Assembly (NCBI GenBank): GCA_013373005.1
Contig: JABXIP010000135.1
Location: 1 to 12,108 of the forward strand
DNA length: 12,108 bases
Origin: Cytophagia bacterium
GTDB taxonomy: Bacteria; Bacteroidota; Bacteroidia; Cytophagales; Cyclobacteriaceae
Direction of reading: 5' to 3'
Shown here: in pieces, positions 1 through 6,528 of the stretch
How positions within the stretch are numbered: the stretch's first letter is position 1
Layout: each line of letters opens with the position of its first letter
The notes under the pieces: model-generated
The model's input: only the letters and a program-made list of their open reading frames with translations
Database searches by the model: none
What the model was told of the DNA's origin: nothing
Translations under genes and position numbers: made by a program

Positions 1-1170
1 CCCTTCTATCCTAGCGATGGAGAAACCTATTTATTCCCAGCAACCAGAAAAATAGAGCCTCTTAAAACTGAAAAAACCATAGCCGAAAGTAGCTGGAACC
101 AACTGATTACCACTTGGAAAAATTGCAGTAACAGACTCTTGGTTTTAGGCCAAATGGAACCAAATAGCGAGTTGATAACTATTTTAGCTGACTTGACTCA
201 GAAAACAAACACTCCAATAGTTAATGAAATTACTGCCAATCAACATGGCTTGAACGGTAACATCAATAAACATGATTTATTCCTTCAGGGTGAAGCGAAA
301 GTTGACGCCCCGGAATTGCTAATCACCTTCGGTAAGTCACTGATTTCAAAGAATCTCAAACTATTCCTCAGAAAGAACCCACCGAAATATCACTGGCATA
401 TTCATGAAGGAAATAAGTTAAATGACGGACTTCAGCACCTCACTCATTCTTTTGATCTAAATGCCGAGTACTTTCTTTCAGAACTAACAAAGAGAGTTCC
501 GAAATCGCATTCTTTAAACTTCAGTTCTAGTTGGTCAGACCTTAATGAATCGACCAAGATCAAAAGCCGTGAGTTCCTAAGTCAATCAGAGTTTGGTGAG
601 TTAAAAGCCGCTGGCATGGCGCTAAAAGCTCTTCCTTCCGATTCTCAACTGCATCTGGCCAATAGCATGTCCATTCGCTATGCAAACTTCATTGGCTTGG
701 AAAATGGAAGTATTGAGGTTTATTGCAACCGTGGCACCAGCGGAATAGATGGAAGTAACGGAACAGCAGTTGGTGCAGCTTTGAACTCAGGAAAAATAGT
801 TACACTCCTTACTGGAGATATGGCCTTCTTGTACGACAGAAATGCTTTCTGGCATAGCTACGAGTTAAACAACCTCAGGATTATAGTCCTAAACAATGCA
901 GGTGGTGGTATTTTCGGCATGATCAAAGGCCCCAGGTCTCAAGGTAGCTATGAGAAGCTTTTTCAGACGAATCAACCACTTACTGCTAAGCTCACCGCTA
1001 AAGAATATGGCTTTGAATATGCTGCAGCAAAGGGTGAAGAAGAGTTAGAATATGAATTGAAACAATTCTTTAAGCCTTCATCATCAGCAAAAATTCTAGA
1101 GGTATTTTCCGACCCAAGAAAGAACGAAGAGATTTTCGCTTCCTATAAAGCCTATTGCTTGGGCTTGTAA
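1..1170 (+). CDS. menD: MenD, SEPHCHC synthase, C-terminal two thirds (5' end outside window)
   Basis: Thiamine-diphosphate enzyme that adds a decarboxylated 2-oxoglutarate unit to isochorismate, giving SEPHCHC, the first committed step of classical menaquinone synthesis in the cytoplasm. The frame is open from base 1 and begins PFYPSDGE, matching the mid-protein 'PFREPLYP' region of MenD. About 170-190 N-terminal residues are therefore missing, and the in-frame TTG at 139 is not a real start. The ThDP-binding half is clear: SNSMSIRYAN-type motif (NSMSIRYANFIG, nt about 664-696), NRGTSGIDGSNGTA (nt about 727-768), then the GDG-like metal/diphosphate motif GDMAFLYDRNAF (from nt 814) and its partner NNAGGGIF (nt about 892-915). 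The last 19 bp overlap the 3' end of the convergent gene at 1152-2267. No terminator hairpin follows. Identification is firm; the family assignment rests on the motifs seen. Confidence 0.95.
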   Translation, partial: PFYPSDGETYLFPATRKIEPLKTEKTIAESSWNQLITTWKNCSNRLLVLGQMEPNSELITILADLTQKTNTPIVNEITANQHGLNGNINKHDLFLQGEAKVDAPELLITFGKSLISKNLKLFLRKNPPKYHWHIHEGNKLNDGLQHLTHSFDLNAEYFLSELTKRVPKSHSLNFSSSWSDLNESTKIKSREFLSQSEFGELKAAGMALKALPSDSQLHLANSMSIRYANFIGLENGSIEVYCNRGTSGIDGSNGTAVGAALNSGKIVTLLTGDMAFLYDRNAFWHSYELNNLRIIVLNNAGGGIFGMIKGPRSQGSYEKLFQTNQPLTAKLTAKEYGFEYAAAKGEEELEYELKQFFKPSSSAKILEVFSDPRKNEEIFASYKAYCLGL

Positions 1171-2267
1171 TTCATAGGAACCATGTCAGCCACCTTTTCA
1201 AAGCCCCAATAACCTTCCCTCAAAAAGCTCAGAGGATTACGGATAAATCCATTTTCTTCAAACTCAATATATGGGTTACCTTCCAGCATGGTGATTAATG
1301 AAACTTCAGTTCTATTGGTTCTCATAATTGAAATTACACCTCTTTTATCCTCCTCCACTCTCTGAAAGTTCCGATCAGCATCTTCCTTTGTATAGGTAAT
1401 TCTTAAGTAATCCCTGAATGTCAAGCTCTTAGTACCACTATTGGGAGAGCCAATGACAAAGTCTGCAAGATTGATTTGCTTTGGATTTAGCCTAAAATCC
1501 TTACCATCTACAAATGGTACATGTTGAACCATAAAACCTTCCTCTTCAAGTATATTTTTGTGCAAAGCAGAAAAGAAATGCCAAATAGACCCAAGGTAGG
1601 CTCTATCTCTATTTTGCTCCCAAGACCTCCGCTTTCTATCAGAGTTTGGTTCCATGTTTTCAAAAGTATTGTAGCCAAGATTGAGGCTGAGATTGTTTTT
1701 CTTATCTAATAAAAACTTCTCAAGATAGTAGTTGATGTAATACCCAAGGGCATCATTCTTAATTCTTAAAGGTTCATCGGCATAAGCATACAAGACGTTA
1801 TTCTCACTGTCAAAGTAAAAATCTATGTCATGCTTATTAAGGATTTCACATTCAGATGCATTGGTTGAGGTACCAATAAATATATCCTGAAATTGATTAA
1901 AGTATTCCTTCCACTGCCTATCGTTCTTAGCAATTACGGTGAAGCTACCTAGGTTTGTAACTTCTTCATGCAGTTGAATTTCCAACGGTTTAAGAGGTTC
2001 ATCTCCTACCTCTATTGTTTGAGTATGCGTTACGTAACCCACAAACCTCACTACCAATTGGTAAACTCCTTTGCGCTCTATCTTCAGTTCAAATTGACCC
2101 GAAATATTTGTGTTAACACCCTGAAATGTATTGGCAAAAAAGACGTCTGCAAATGGCATTGGTTCTCCTGAAGCGGCATCCTTAACAACACCTGAAATTT
2201 TCAATTCGGTCTGCCCGTAAACTACACAGGAAAGAATCAAGCTCGCTAAAGAGAGAAACCACTTCAT
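1152..2267 (-). CDS. Exported CarboxypepD_reg-like domain protein, paralog A
   Basis: 371 residues, function unknown. Residues 1-19 form a signal peptide ending VVYGQ. A Cys at 14 in ILSC loosely resembles a lipobox, but the paralog lacks it, so signal peptidase I cleavage is more likely. Residues about 22-100 are a beta-sandwich of the carboxypeptidase regulatory-like type (ISGVVKDAASGEPMPFADVFF, then GQF and VVRFVGY), a fold common at the N-terminus of Bacteroidota outer-membrane and periplasmic proteins. The remaining about 270 residues show no motif I recognise. They include LYAYADEPLRIKNDALGY (about 159-176), NMEPNSDRKRRSWEQNR (204-220) and a C-terminal GYWGFEKVADMVPMNYKPK (352-370). The same blocks occur in the neighbouring gene at 2356-3489, so the two are tandem duplicates. 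The protein is far too short for a TonB-dependent receptor and lacks a type IX sorting domain. The ATG at 2267 gives an intact signal peptide. Confidence 0.85.
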   Translation of the reverse strand: MKWFLSLASLILSCVVYGQTELKISGVVKDAASGEPMPFADVFFANTFQGVNTNISGQFELKIERKGVYQLVVRFVGYVTHTQTIEVGDEPLKPLEIQLHEEVTNLGSFTVIAKNDRQWKEYFNQFQDIFIGTSTNASECEILNKHDIDFYFDSENNVLYAYADEPLRIKNDALGYYINYYLEKFLLDKKNNLSLNLGYNTFENMEPNSDRKRRSWEQNRDRAYLGSIWHFFSALHKNILEEEGFMVQHVPFVDGKDFRLNPKQINLADFVIGSPNSGTKSLTFRDYLRITYTKEDADRNFQRVEEDKRGVISIMRTNRTEVSLITMLEGNPYIEFEENGFIRNPLSFLREGYWGFEKVADMVPMNYKPKQ

Positions 2268-2355
2268 TGTTTAAATTTTAAGTTGATTCAAACAAAATAA
2301 AAAAGCTGCTCATCATCTATCCTCTGATCACAATAGCAAAAAGGCACCATTCAGA

Positions 2356-3489
2356 CTACTTTTCTTCAGACTTAGGTTTGTAATTGATAGGCACCATATC
2401 TGCCACTTTTTCAAAGCCCCAGTAACCTGAGCTATAGAAACTGAGTGGATCATATACATATCCTGTTCTCTCAAATTCTATTACCTCCTTGCCCTCTGCC
2501 ATAGTAATCCATGAAACCTGCTTTCCTAATCTGGATGCAGATGCAGAATTGAGTTTGCCTCCAGGTTTTCCATTCTGAACGTATTCAGGAGTTTCAGACT
2601 CTTTGGTGTAGGTGACATAAAGGAAATTCTCAAATGGCAATTGTCTGGAAAGATCAGACTGACCATTATTGAGCGAGTCGCGAAGGTTTACATTGGTTGG
2701 GTCAAGTACCCTTCCGAAGTTCGTTACATCTTTAGCCACCAGAACTATGTAGCCTTCCTCTTCCAGTTTACCCTCGAAGACCGAGGAGAAGAAATGCTGA
2801 ATCGACCCTTCATAGGCTCTTTTTCTATTTTCTTCCCATATCCTTTCTCTTCGCTTGCTTCTCGGTTCCATCTCGGTAAAAACGGTATAGCCATAGTAGG
2901 TATTTAGGTTCCTGCTGTAGTCATTTTTAAACTCTTCCAAATAGTAATCGATAGTGTAACCTAAAGCCTTATTTTCGACCTTAATAGGCCCTTTGGAATA
3001 AGCATAGAGTGCATTTTCCTTTCTATCGTAATAGAAATCAAGATCTTCTTCATTCAGAATTTTACATTGCGAGGAGTTTTTGGAATAACCCAGAAAGGCA
3101 TCTTTAAACTCTTGCAAATAGCGTTGCCAGTTTTCGTCCTTATTGGCCATTACTGTTACACTCCCAAGGTTTAATTCTTCTGGCTTCAGTGCAATGTCAA
3201 AGCTGAGGTTATAATTATCTTCTAATCGAAGGTTGATGCCATAGGTTTGATAACCCACAAAGCGAACAATCAGGTCGTAAGTGCCTGGCTGCTGCACCTT
3301 CAATTTAAATTGACCAACTTCATTGGTATTAACACCATAGGTAGTCTCAGCAAAAAAGACATTGGCAAAGGGTAAGGTCTCACCAGTTTCTGCATCTGTG
3401 ACCGTACCGGTAATAGTGTATCCTTGCTGAGCCTTCGCCCCAAAGGATAGAAAAAACAAAAGAGTAAAAATGGCGAGTTGCTGTCTCAT
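2356..3489 (-). CDS. Exported CarboxypepD_reg-like domain protein, paralog B
   Basis: 377 residues, function unknown, paralog of the downstream gene at 1152-2267. A signal peptide spans residues 1-20 (FLSFGAKA, cleavage before QQ). Residues about 23-101 form the CarboxypepD_reg-like domain (TITGTVTDAETGETLPFANV, GQF, IVRFVGYQTYG). The C-terminal unknown region matches paralog A block by block: a conserved Cys (SQCKIL, residue 142), LYAYSKGPIKVENKALGY (161-178), EMEPRSKRRERIWEENRKRAY (206-226) and GYWGFEKVADMVPINYKPK (355-373). The two genes are 88 bp apart in the same direction and could be cotranscribed, but a TATTTTG-like box lies upstream of A. The start ATG at 3489 is fixed by the signal peptide. 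It places the gene's promoter inside the beginning of menE on the other strand; only a weak TATATTG (complement of 3519-3525) is visible there. Likely periplasmic or outer-membrane associated. Confidence 0.85.
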   Translation of the reverse strand: MRQQLAIFTLLFFLSFGAKAQQGYTITGTVTDAETGETLPFANVFFAETTYGVNTNEVGQFKLKVQQPGTYDLIVRFVGYQTYGINLRLEDNYNLSFDIALKPEELNLGSVTVMANKDENWQRYLQEFKDAFLGYSKNSSQCKILNEEDLDFYYDRKENALYAYSKGPIKVENKALGYTIDYYLEEFKNDYSRNLNTYYGYTVFTEMEPRSKRRERIWEENRKRAYEGSIQHFFSSVFEGKLEEEGYIVLVAKDVTNFGRVLDPTNVNLRDSLNNGQSDLSRQLPFENFLYVTYTKESETPEYVQNGKPGGKLNSASASRLGKQVSWITMAEGKEVIEFERTGYVYDPLSFYSSGYWGFEKVADMVPINYKPKSEEK

Positions 3490-4563
3490 ATTATTTGGTT
3501 AAACTTGGCTGTGGAAGGCAATATAATCTTCAATAAGCAGTCATATACCTTTACCGAGTTTGCCACAATAAGTTTGCCTAAAGACTTAAATTGGGCAACA
3601 AATACCCAACTTTTTATAAAAGATTGGCTGAATAACAAGCAATCCTTTCTGCTGCAGACCTCAGGCTCTACCGGTAAACCTAAAAATATTTCAATTCAAA
3701 GAGAGCAAATGCTCTCTAGTGCCAATGCCACAATTCAGTACTTAGACATTCAAACCGGCTCCTCAGCCCTACTTTGTATGAATCCGGATATGATTGGCGG
3801 GCGAATGATGCTGGTTCGTGCACTTGTTGGGGCCTGGGATTTGTATATCCTTCCTCCTTCCTCTAATCCAATGATTGATGCGAGCATTGCCTTCACTGCC
3901 ATGGTTCCGCTTCAGGTCGAAAGCCTCATGGAAAGTCCAGAAGGTATTGACTTCCTCAACCGAATCGACCAACTGATTATTGGCGGAGCCAATATAAGTG
4001 ACAGTCTGTCATCTAAGCTTCAGACGATTAAAGCCAAAGCTTATCAAACTTTTGGAATGACTGAGACCGTTTCACACATAGCTCTAAAGAAACTCAATGG
4101 AGAGGGGAAGTCTGATGAATATCGACTGATTGGAGATAACAAAATAGCAGTTGATGCAGAAGGCAAACTCTCTATAAAAGGGACTGTGACTGGAGGTGAA
4201 TGGATTCAAACCAATGATCTGGTTAGGCAGACTCCCAATGGATTTGAGTGGCTTGGGCGCTCAGACCTTGCCGTGAACAGTGGTGGTATAAAAATTCAGA
4301 TTGAAGAGTTGGAAAAAGAGCTCTGTACTTTCTTCCAAAAAAAGATTTGGGTTTGGAAGAAAGCTGATAAAAAGCTTGGTGAAAAAGTCATCGGCATGAC
4401 TGACGATCCAAAACTCATCTCACAGATTCAATCGGACTACAATTCGCTCAAGAGCAACTTCAAGAAATACCATTTACCTAAAGAATGGGTTTTGGTAAAG
4501 CAATGGTTATTGACATCAAGTGGAAAACCAGATCGTAACAATACCTTAGTACTGAATAAGTAA
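3478..4563 (+). CDS. menE: MenE, O-succinylbenzoate-CoA ligase
   Basis: ANL-family adenylating enzyme that activates o-succinylbenzoate to OSB-CoA with ATP, the step before MenB. Counted from 3478, it shows the P-loop TSGSTGKPK (61-69), the adenylate-binding YQTFGMTET (189-197), TNDLV and GRSD (245-263, hinge region) and the C-terminal SSGKPDR with the catalytic Lys (350). It is short (about 350 residues) like other Bacteroidota MenE proteins, which lack much of the N-terminal subdomain of acyl-CoA ligases. No ATG exists before residue 78, so the start is non-standard. TTG 3478 is the longest option, but it overlaps the divergent paralog B start at 3489. GTG 3511 (then EGNIIFNKQSYTF) or TTG 3505 better fits where family homology begins, and I favour 3511. 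No separate promoter space is present. The product call is firm; the start is uncertain. Confidence 0.9.
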   Translation: MLSHIIWLNLAVEGNIIFNKQSYTFTEFATISLPKDLNWATNTQLFIKDWLNNKQSFLLQTSGSTGKPKNISIQREQMLSSANATIQYLDIQTGSSALLCMNPDMIGGRMMLVRALVGAWDLYILPPSSNPMIDASIAFTAMVPLQVESLMESPEGIDFLNRIDQLIIGGANISDSLSSKLQTIKAKAYQTFGMTETVSHIALKKLNGEGKSDEYRLIGDNKIAVDAEGKLSIKGTVTGGEWIQTNDLVRQTPNGFEWLGRSDLAVNSGGIKIQIEELEKELCTFFQKKIWVWKKADKKLGEKVIGMTDDPKLISQIQSDYNSLKSNFKKYHLPKEWVLVKQWLLTSSGKPDRNNTLVLNK

Positions 4564-4653
4564 TTGCCAAATTGCGCAGTCACTGAATTAAGTAATTAGC
4601 CTATTTCAATTTTAATAATTCCTACTACCTTTAATTGGCTTAAGGAAAGTTCC

Positions 4654-4854
4654 ATGTCACAGAAAGCGGCACATCGAGAAAACTCAAGAGATTTGATTTT
4701 GGCTGATTTAAAAACAGCTTTCAAGTGGACTATCAATATCCTCTTTGCTGTGGTTTTCTTTATTCTCATGCTCGAACTCAAATCTATTCTTCAGATAGAC
4801 ATCTTTCCGAACTACGATTTTCCTTTGGATGAAATAGTAAGAGACTTATTCTAA
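4654..4854 (+). CDS. Possible small single-pass membrane protein
   Basis: 66-codon ORF of unknown function. It has a charged N-terminus (MSQKAAHRENSRD), one clear hydrophobic helix at about residues 25-44 (WTINILFAVVFFILMLEL) and a mostly acidic tail ending DEIVRDLF. AAGGAAAG at 4642-4649 sits five bases before the ATG, a usable Shine-Dalgarno sequence, which is rare in this phylum. It lies 90 bp after menE in the same direction and could be read from it. Its stop codon overlaps the stop of the convergent regulator gene by 4 bp (CTAA, 4851-4854), the sort of tight packing expected of a real gene. A minus-strand ORF over the same bases (4596-4781) looks less protein-like. No homologue comes to mind. 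Confidence 0.5.
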   Translation: MSQKAAHRENSRDLILADLKTAFKWTINILFAVVFFILMLELKSILQIDIFPNYDFPLDEIVRDLF

Positions 4855-5633
4855 CCCTTCATTTTAATAACCTCCTGCTGAAGATCGAGCACAATGCTTT
4901 TCAGTTGCTCAAAGCTCATATCGTCTTCAGAGTATTCAGGAATTTCCATACTGAGATAGGCTTTCGCTTCCCAAATCTCAATTACATCTGAGGTGTCAAT
5001 CTTATAAGGTGAATAGGCCTTATTATCTGAAACTAAGAATAGTTGACCATGCTCATGAGTGTAGTCAAACACACGCTTATATACTACCCCTTCTTCTTTG
5101 GAAAGAATGATATAACATCTGCCATCTTTGATATCCGAAATGGAATCTAAATACTGGCCAATCACTATTGTTCCCGGTTTAATAGGCAACATGGAATCTC
5201 CGGTGATTTCAAAAGCCCTATAGGTACCTGACTTTGGTAAACTTGGTATCTGAAACTTCGGAAGTTCCTCCAAGTACTGAGGATCGGCATAACTGTTCAG
5301 GTAACCGGCAGAGGCTTTCTGCGGAATCAGGTCAATGAATTCATTGTCTTCCTGATTAACCGTAATGGAAAGCACTTTCATACCTCCGGCACTCTTAGCC
5401 ATGGCTTGAATCTCCTCCACTGTCTTCCCCACTAAATTCTTGGAGATCATAGCATCGACAGAAACACCAAAAACCTTCGACATATTCTGAAGATTATTCA
5501 ATCGAGGATCTGCCCTGCCTTCTTCATAAGCACCCACAAGCGACCTCTTGATATTTATCTTATCAGCAAAGTCTCCTTGGGTCCATCCATGGAGTTTTCT
5601 CAAATGTTTAATATTCTCAGCTACCTGACTCAT
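4851..5633 (-). CDS. LexA-like regulator: XRE-family HTH plus peptidase S24 domain
   Basis: 260-residue DNA-binding regulator. Residues about 5-62 are a Cro/C1-type helix-turn-helix (NIKHLRKLHGWTQGDFADKI, then RSLVGAYEEGRADP and VFGVSVDAMI). Residues about 100-225 form a LexA/UmuD/CI-type S24 fold with all expected self-cleavage elements: an Ala-Gly scissile bond in KASAGYL (109-110), the nucleophile Ser147 in ITGDSMLPI and the general base Lys186 in VVYKRV. The C-terminus (about 236-260) is a short helical tail that may form a coiled coil. By family knowledge such proteins repress promoters and are inactivated by RecA-stimulated or stress-stimulated autocleavage. The domain order is that of phage CI repressors, but no phage genes surround it, and similar stand-alone proteins are common in Bacteroidota chromosomes. 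It is divergent from the outer-membrane protein gene at 5747. The shared intergenic region carries a candidate operator at 5658-5690 overlapping its own promoter, suggesting autoregulation. Confidence 0.88.
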   Translation of the reverse strand: MSQVAENIKHLRKLHGWTQGDFADKINIKRSLVGAYEEGRADPRLNNLQNMSKVFGVSVDAMISKNLVGKTVEEIQAMAKSAGGMKVLSITVNQEDNEFIDLIPQKASAGYLNSYADPQYLEELPKFQIPSLPKSGTYRAFEITGDSMLPIKPGTIVIGQYLDSISDIKDGRCYIILSKEEGVVYKRVFDYTHEHGQLFLVSDNKAYSPYKIDTSDVIEIWEAKAYLSMEIPEYSEDDMSFEQLKSIVLDLQQEVIKMKG

Positions 5634-5649
5634 AATTCAGAATTTGAAG

Positions 5650-5681
5650 CAAATTAGCTAAATATTTTAGTTCGATGTCAA
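5650..5681 (-). promoter_or_regulatory. Candidate promoter of the S24 regulator
   Basis: On the minus strand TTGACA (complement of 5676-5681) is followed after 19 bases by TAATTTG (complement of 5650-5656). This resembles the Bacteroidota -33 TTG / -7 TAnnTTTG promoter with one base fewer in the -7 box. The -7 box ends 16 bases before the ATG, so the leader would be very short. One arm of the inverted repeat at 5658-5690 lies between the two boxes and the other overlaps the -33 element. Confidence 0.4.
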
Positions 5682-5690
5682 AATATTTAG
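5658..5690. promoter_or_regulatory. Candidate operator: perfect 11-bp inverted repeat with 11-bp spacer
   Basis: CTAAATATTTT (5658-5668) and its exact reverse complement AAAATATTTAG (5680-5690) are separated by 11 bases, so the arm centres are 22 bp apart, about two helical turns. Each arm also contains the palindrome AAATATTT, so each could bind one regulator dimer and the pair could bind cooperatively on one face of the DNA. It sits between the divergent S24 regulator and the outer-membrane protein gene, overlapping the regulator's putative promoter. Binding by the S24 protein is inference from position and symmetry. Confidence 0.55.
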
Positions 5691-5746
5691 TGTTATTTTG
5701 GCACATTATTGGTTAGTAAGAGAGCGTCAATCAACTCAAATTTCAA

Positions 5747-6415
5747 ATGAAAGCCTTTTTCATATTCTTCATAAGCCTATGCTGTATAGGCACGCTCTCC
5801 GCCCAGAACACAGTAGGACTGAACTTTCAAACCTTTCTTCCTACCGGTGAGCTCAAAAAAGATGCGCCTGATATGTGGGGCGGTGGTTTCGCTCTTACTG
5901 GCGCCTTCAATCTTAGACAGTCCCCAGTTTATCTGGGTGGAACTCTCGACTTCACTAGGTATGGCTCTGAAGTAAGAGATGGCTGGCATGGAATTGTGAT
6001 GGGCGACTACAGGCATCGCAGGCAATTCGAGATGACGAGATTATTAGCTTTTGTTCGAATATCTCCCGACTGTGACACCAATTTCTACCCTTATGTTGAT
6101 TTCAATGCTGGAGTCAATTACGTTTTTACGAGGTCAGTTTTAAGAGATTCTGCTATTGAAGCTCCCTTTGATGCCTACGTGGACTGGGACGACTTCTCTT
6201 TTACTTACGGCTTAGGTGTTGGAGTCGAATTCCCTTTAGGAAACGATATTTTGCTTAATTTAAATTTTAAAACACTTAAGAGTAGCAAAACTGAGTACCT
6301 CACTCCCAGCACTGTGAACTATGACCGCGAACAGGAGTCCTACCTCTTTGATGTTCAGCGTTCCAGATTCGATAGCTTCACATTTAGCATAGGCATTAAA
6401 GCCTATCTTGACTAA
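5747..6415 (+). CDS. Small outer-membrane beta-barrel protein
   Basis: 222 residues. Residues 1-19 are a signal peptide (MKAFFIFFISLCCIGTLSA, cleavage before QN). The mature part starts VGLNFQTFLPTGELK and runs as alternating-hydrophobicity strands rich in aromatics and glycine (GGGFALTGAFNL, YLGGTLDFTRYGSE, YPYVDFNAGVNYVFTRS, FTYGLGVGVEFPLG, ILLNLNFKTL), ending FTFSIGIKAYLD. This is typical of the 8-stranded OmpA/OmpX-like barrels of Bacteroidota. There is no peptidoglycan-binding OmpA domain and no enzymatic motif, so the role is unknown. It is divergent from the S24 regulator and shares the intergenic inverted repeat, so it is a plausible regulatory target. A TATTTTG box at 5694-5700, 46 bp before the ATG, may be its -7 element. 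A CTTGACT/AGTCAAG palindrome (6407-6422) spans its stop codon. Confidence 0.8.
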   Translation: MKAFFIFFISLCCIGTLSAQNTVGLNFQTFLPTGELKKDAPDMWGGGFALTGAFNLRQSPVYLGGTLDFTRYGSEVRDGWHGIVMGDYRHRRQFEMTRLLAFVRISPDCDTNFYPYVDFNAGVNYVFTRSVLRDSAIEAPFDAYVDWDDFSFTYGLGVGVEFPLGNDILLNLNFKTLKSSKTEYLTPSTVNYDREQESYLFDVQRSRFDSFTFSIGIKAYLD

Positions 6416-6422
6416 AGTCAAG
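6407..6422 (+). repeat. Palindrome across the stop codon of the outer-membrane protein gene
   Basis: CTTGACTAAAGTCAAG is a perfect inverted repeat with 7-bp arms, or a 6-bp stem with a TAAA loop in RNA. Only three T residues follow, so it would be at best a weak terminator. It contains the TAA stop of the gene ending at 6415. Confidence 0.35.
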
Positions 6423-6464
6423 TTTACTTCGCCACTTATACCTCATTTTACTCGCTCCTAAGAT

Positions 6465-6499
6465 TTGAATTTTAGTAGCCAGATTCTTGGTATATTTTG
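6465..6499 (+). promoter_or_regulatory. Candidate promoter of the Asp-box protein gene
   Basis: TTG at 6465-6467 (within ATTTGAA) and TATATTTTG at 6491-6499 are 23 bases apart. They resemble a Bacteroidota -33/-7 pair with a one-base expansion in the -7 box (TAnnTTTTG). The expected transcription start falls about 20-25 bases before the ATG at 6529. The -7 box is bracketed by the inverted repeat at 6480-6489 and 6519-6528. Confidence 0.4.
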
Positions 6500-6528
6500 A
6501 ACATTATTCAATCTAAAACAAGAATCTG
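6480..6528. repeat. 10-bp perfect inverted repeat flanking the -7 region and abutting the ATG
   Basis: CAGATTCTTG (6480-6489) and CAAGAATCTG (6519-6528) are exact reverse complements with 29 bases between. The right arm ends at the base before the ATG of the 1104-residue protein gene. If transcription starts near 6505 only the right arm is in the mRNA, so any role would be at the DNA level, such as a regulator binding two half sites. A chance origin is not excluded. Confidence 0.4.

Noticed and set aside
4596..4781. 61-codon minus-strand ORF overlapping the small membrane ORF
   Set aside because: Its composition is unremarkable, it has no upstream signal, and the plus-strand frame has a better membrane helix and ribosome site.
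4851..5633. Prophage repressor marking an integrated phage
   Set aside because: No integrase, Cro-like partner, structural gene, attachment site or tRNA is present within several kb on either side.
5777..6025. 82-codon minus-strand ORF
   Set aside because: Shadow of the signal peptide and first strands of the outer-membrane protein gene.
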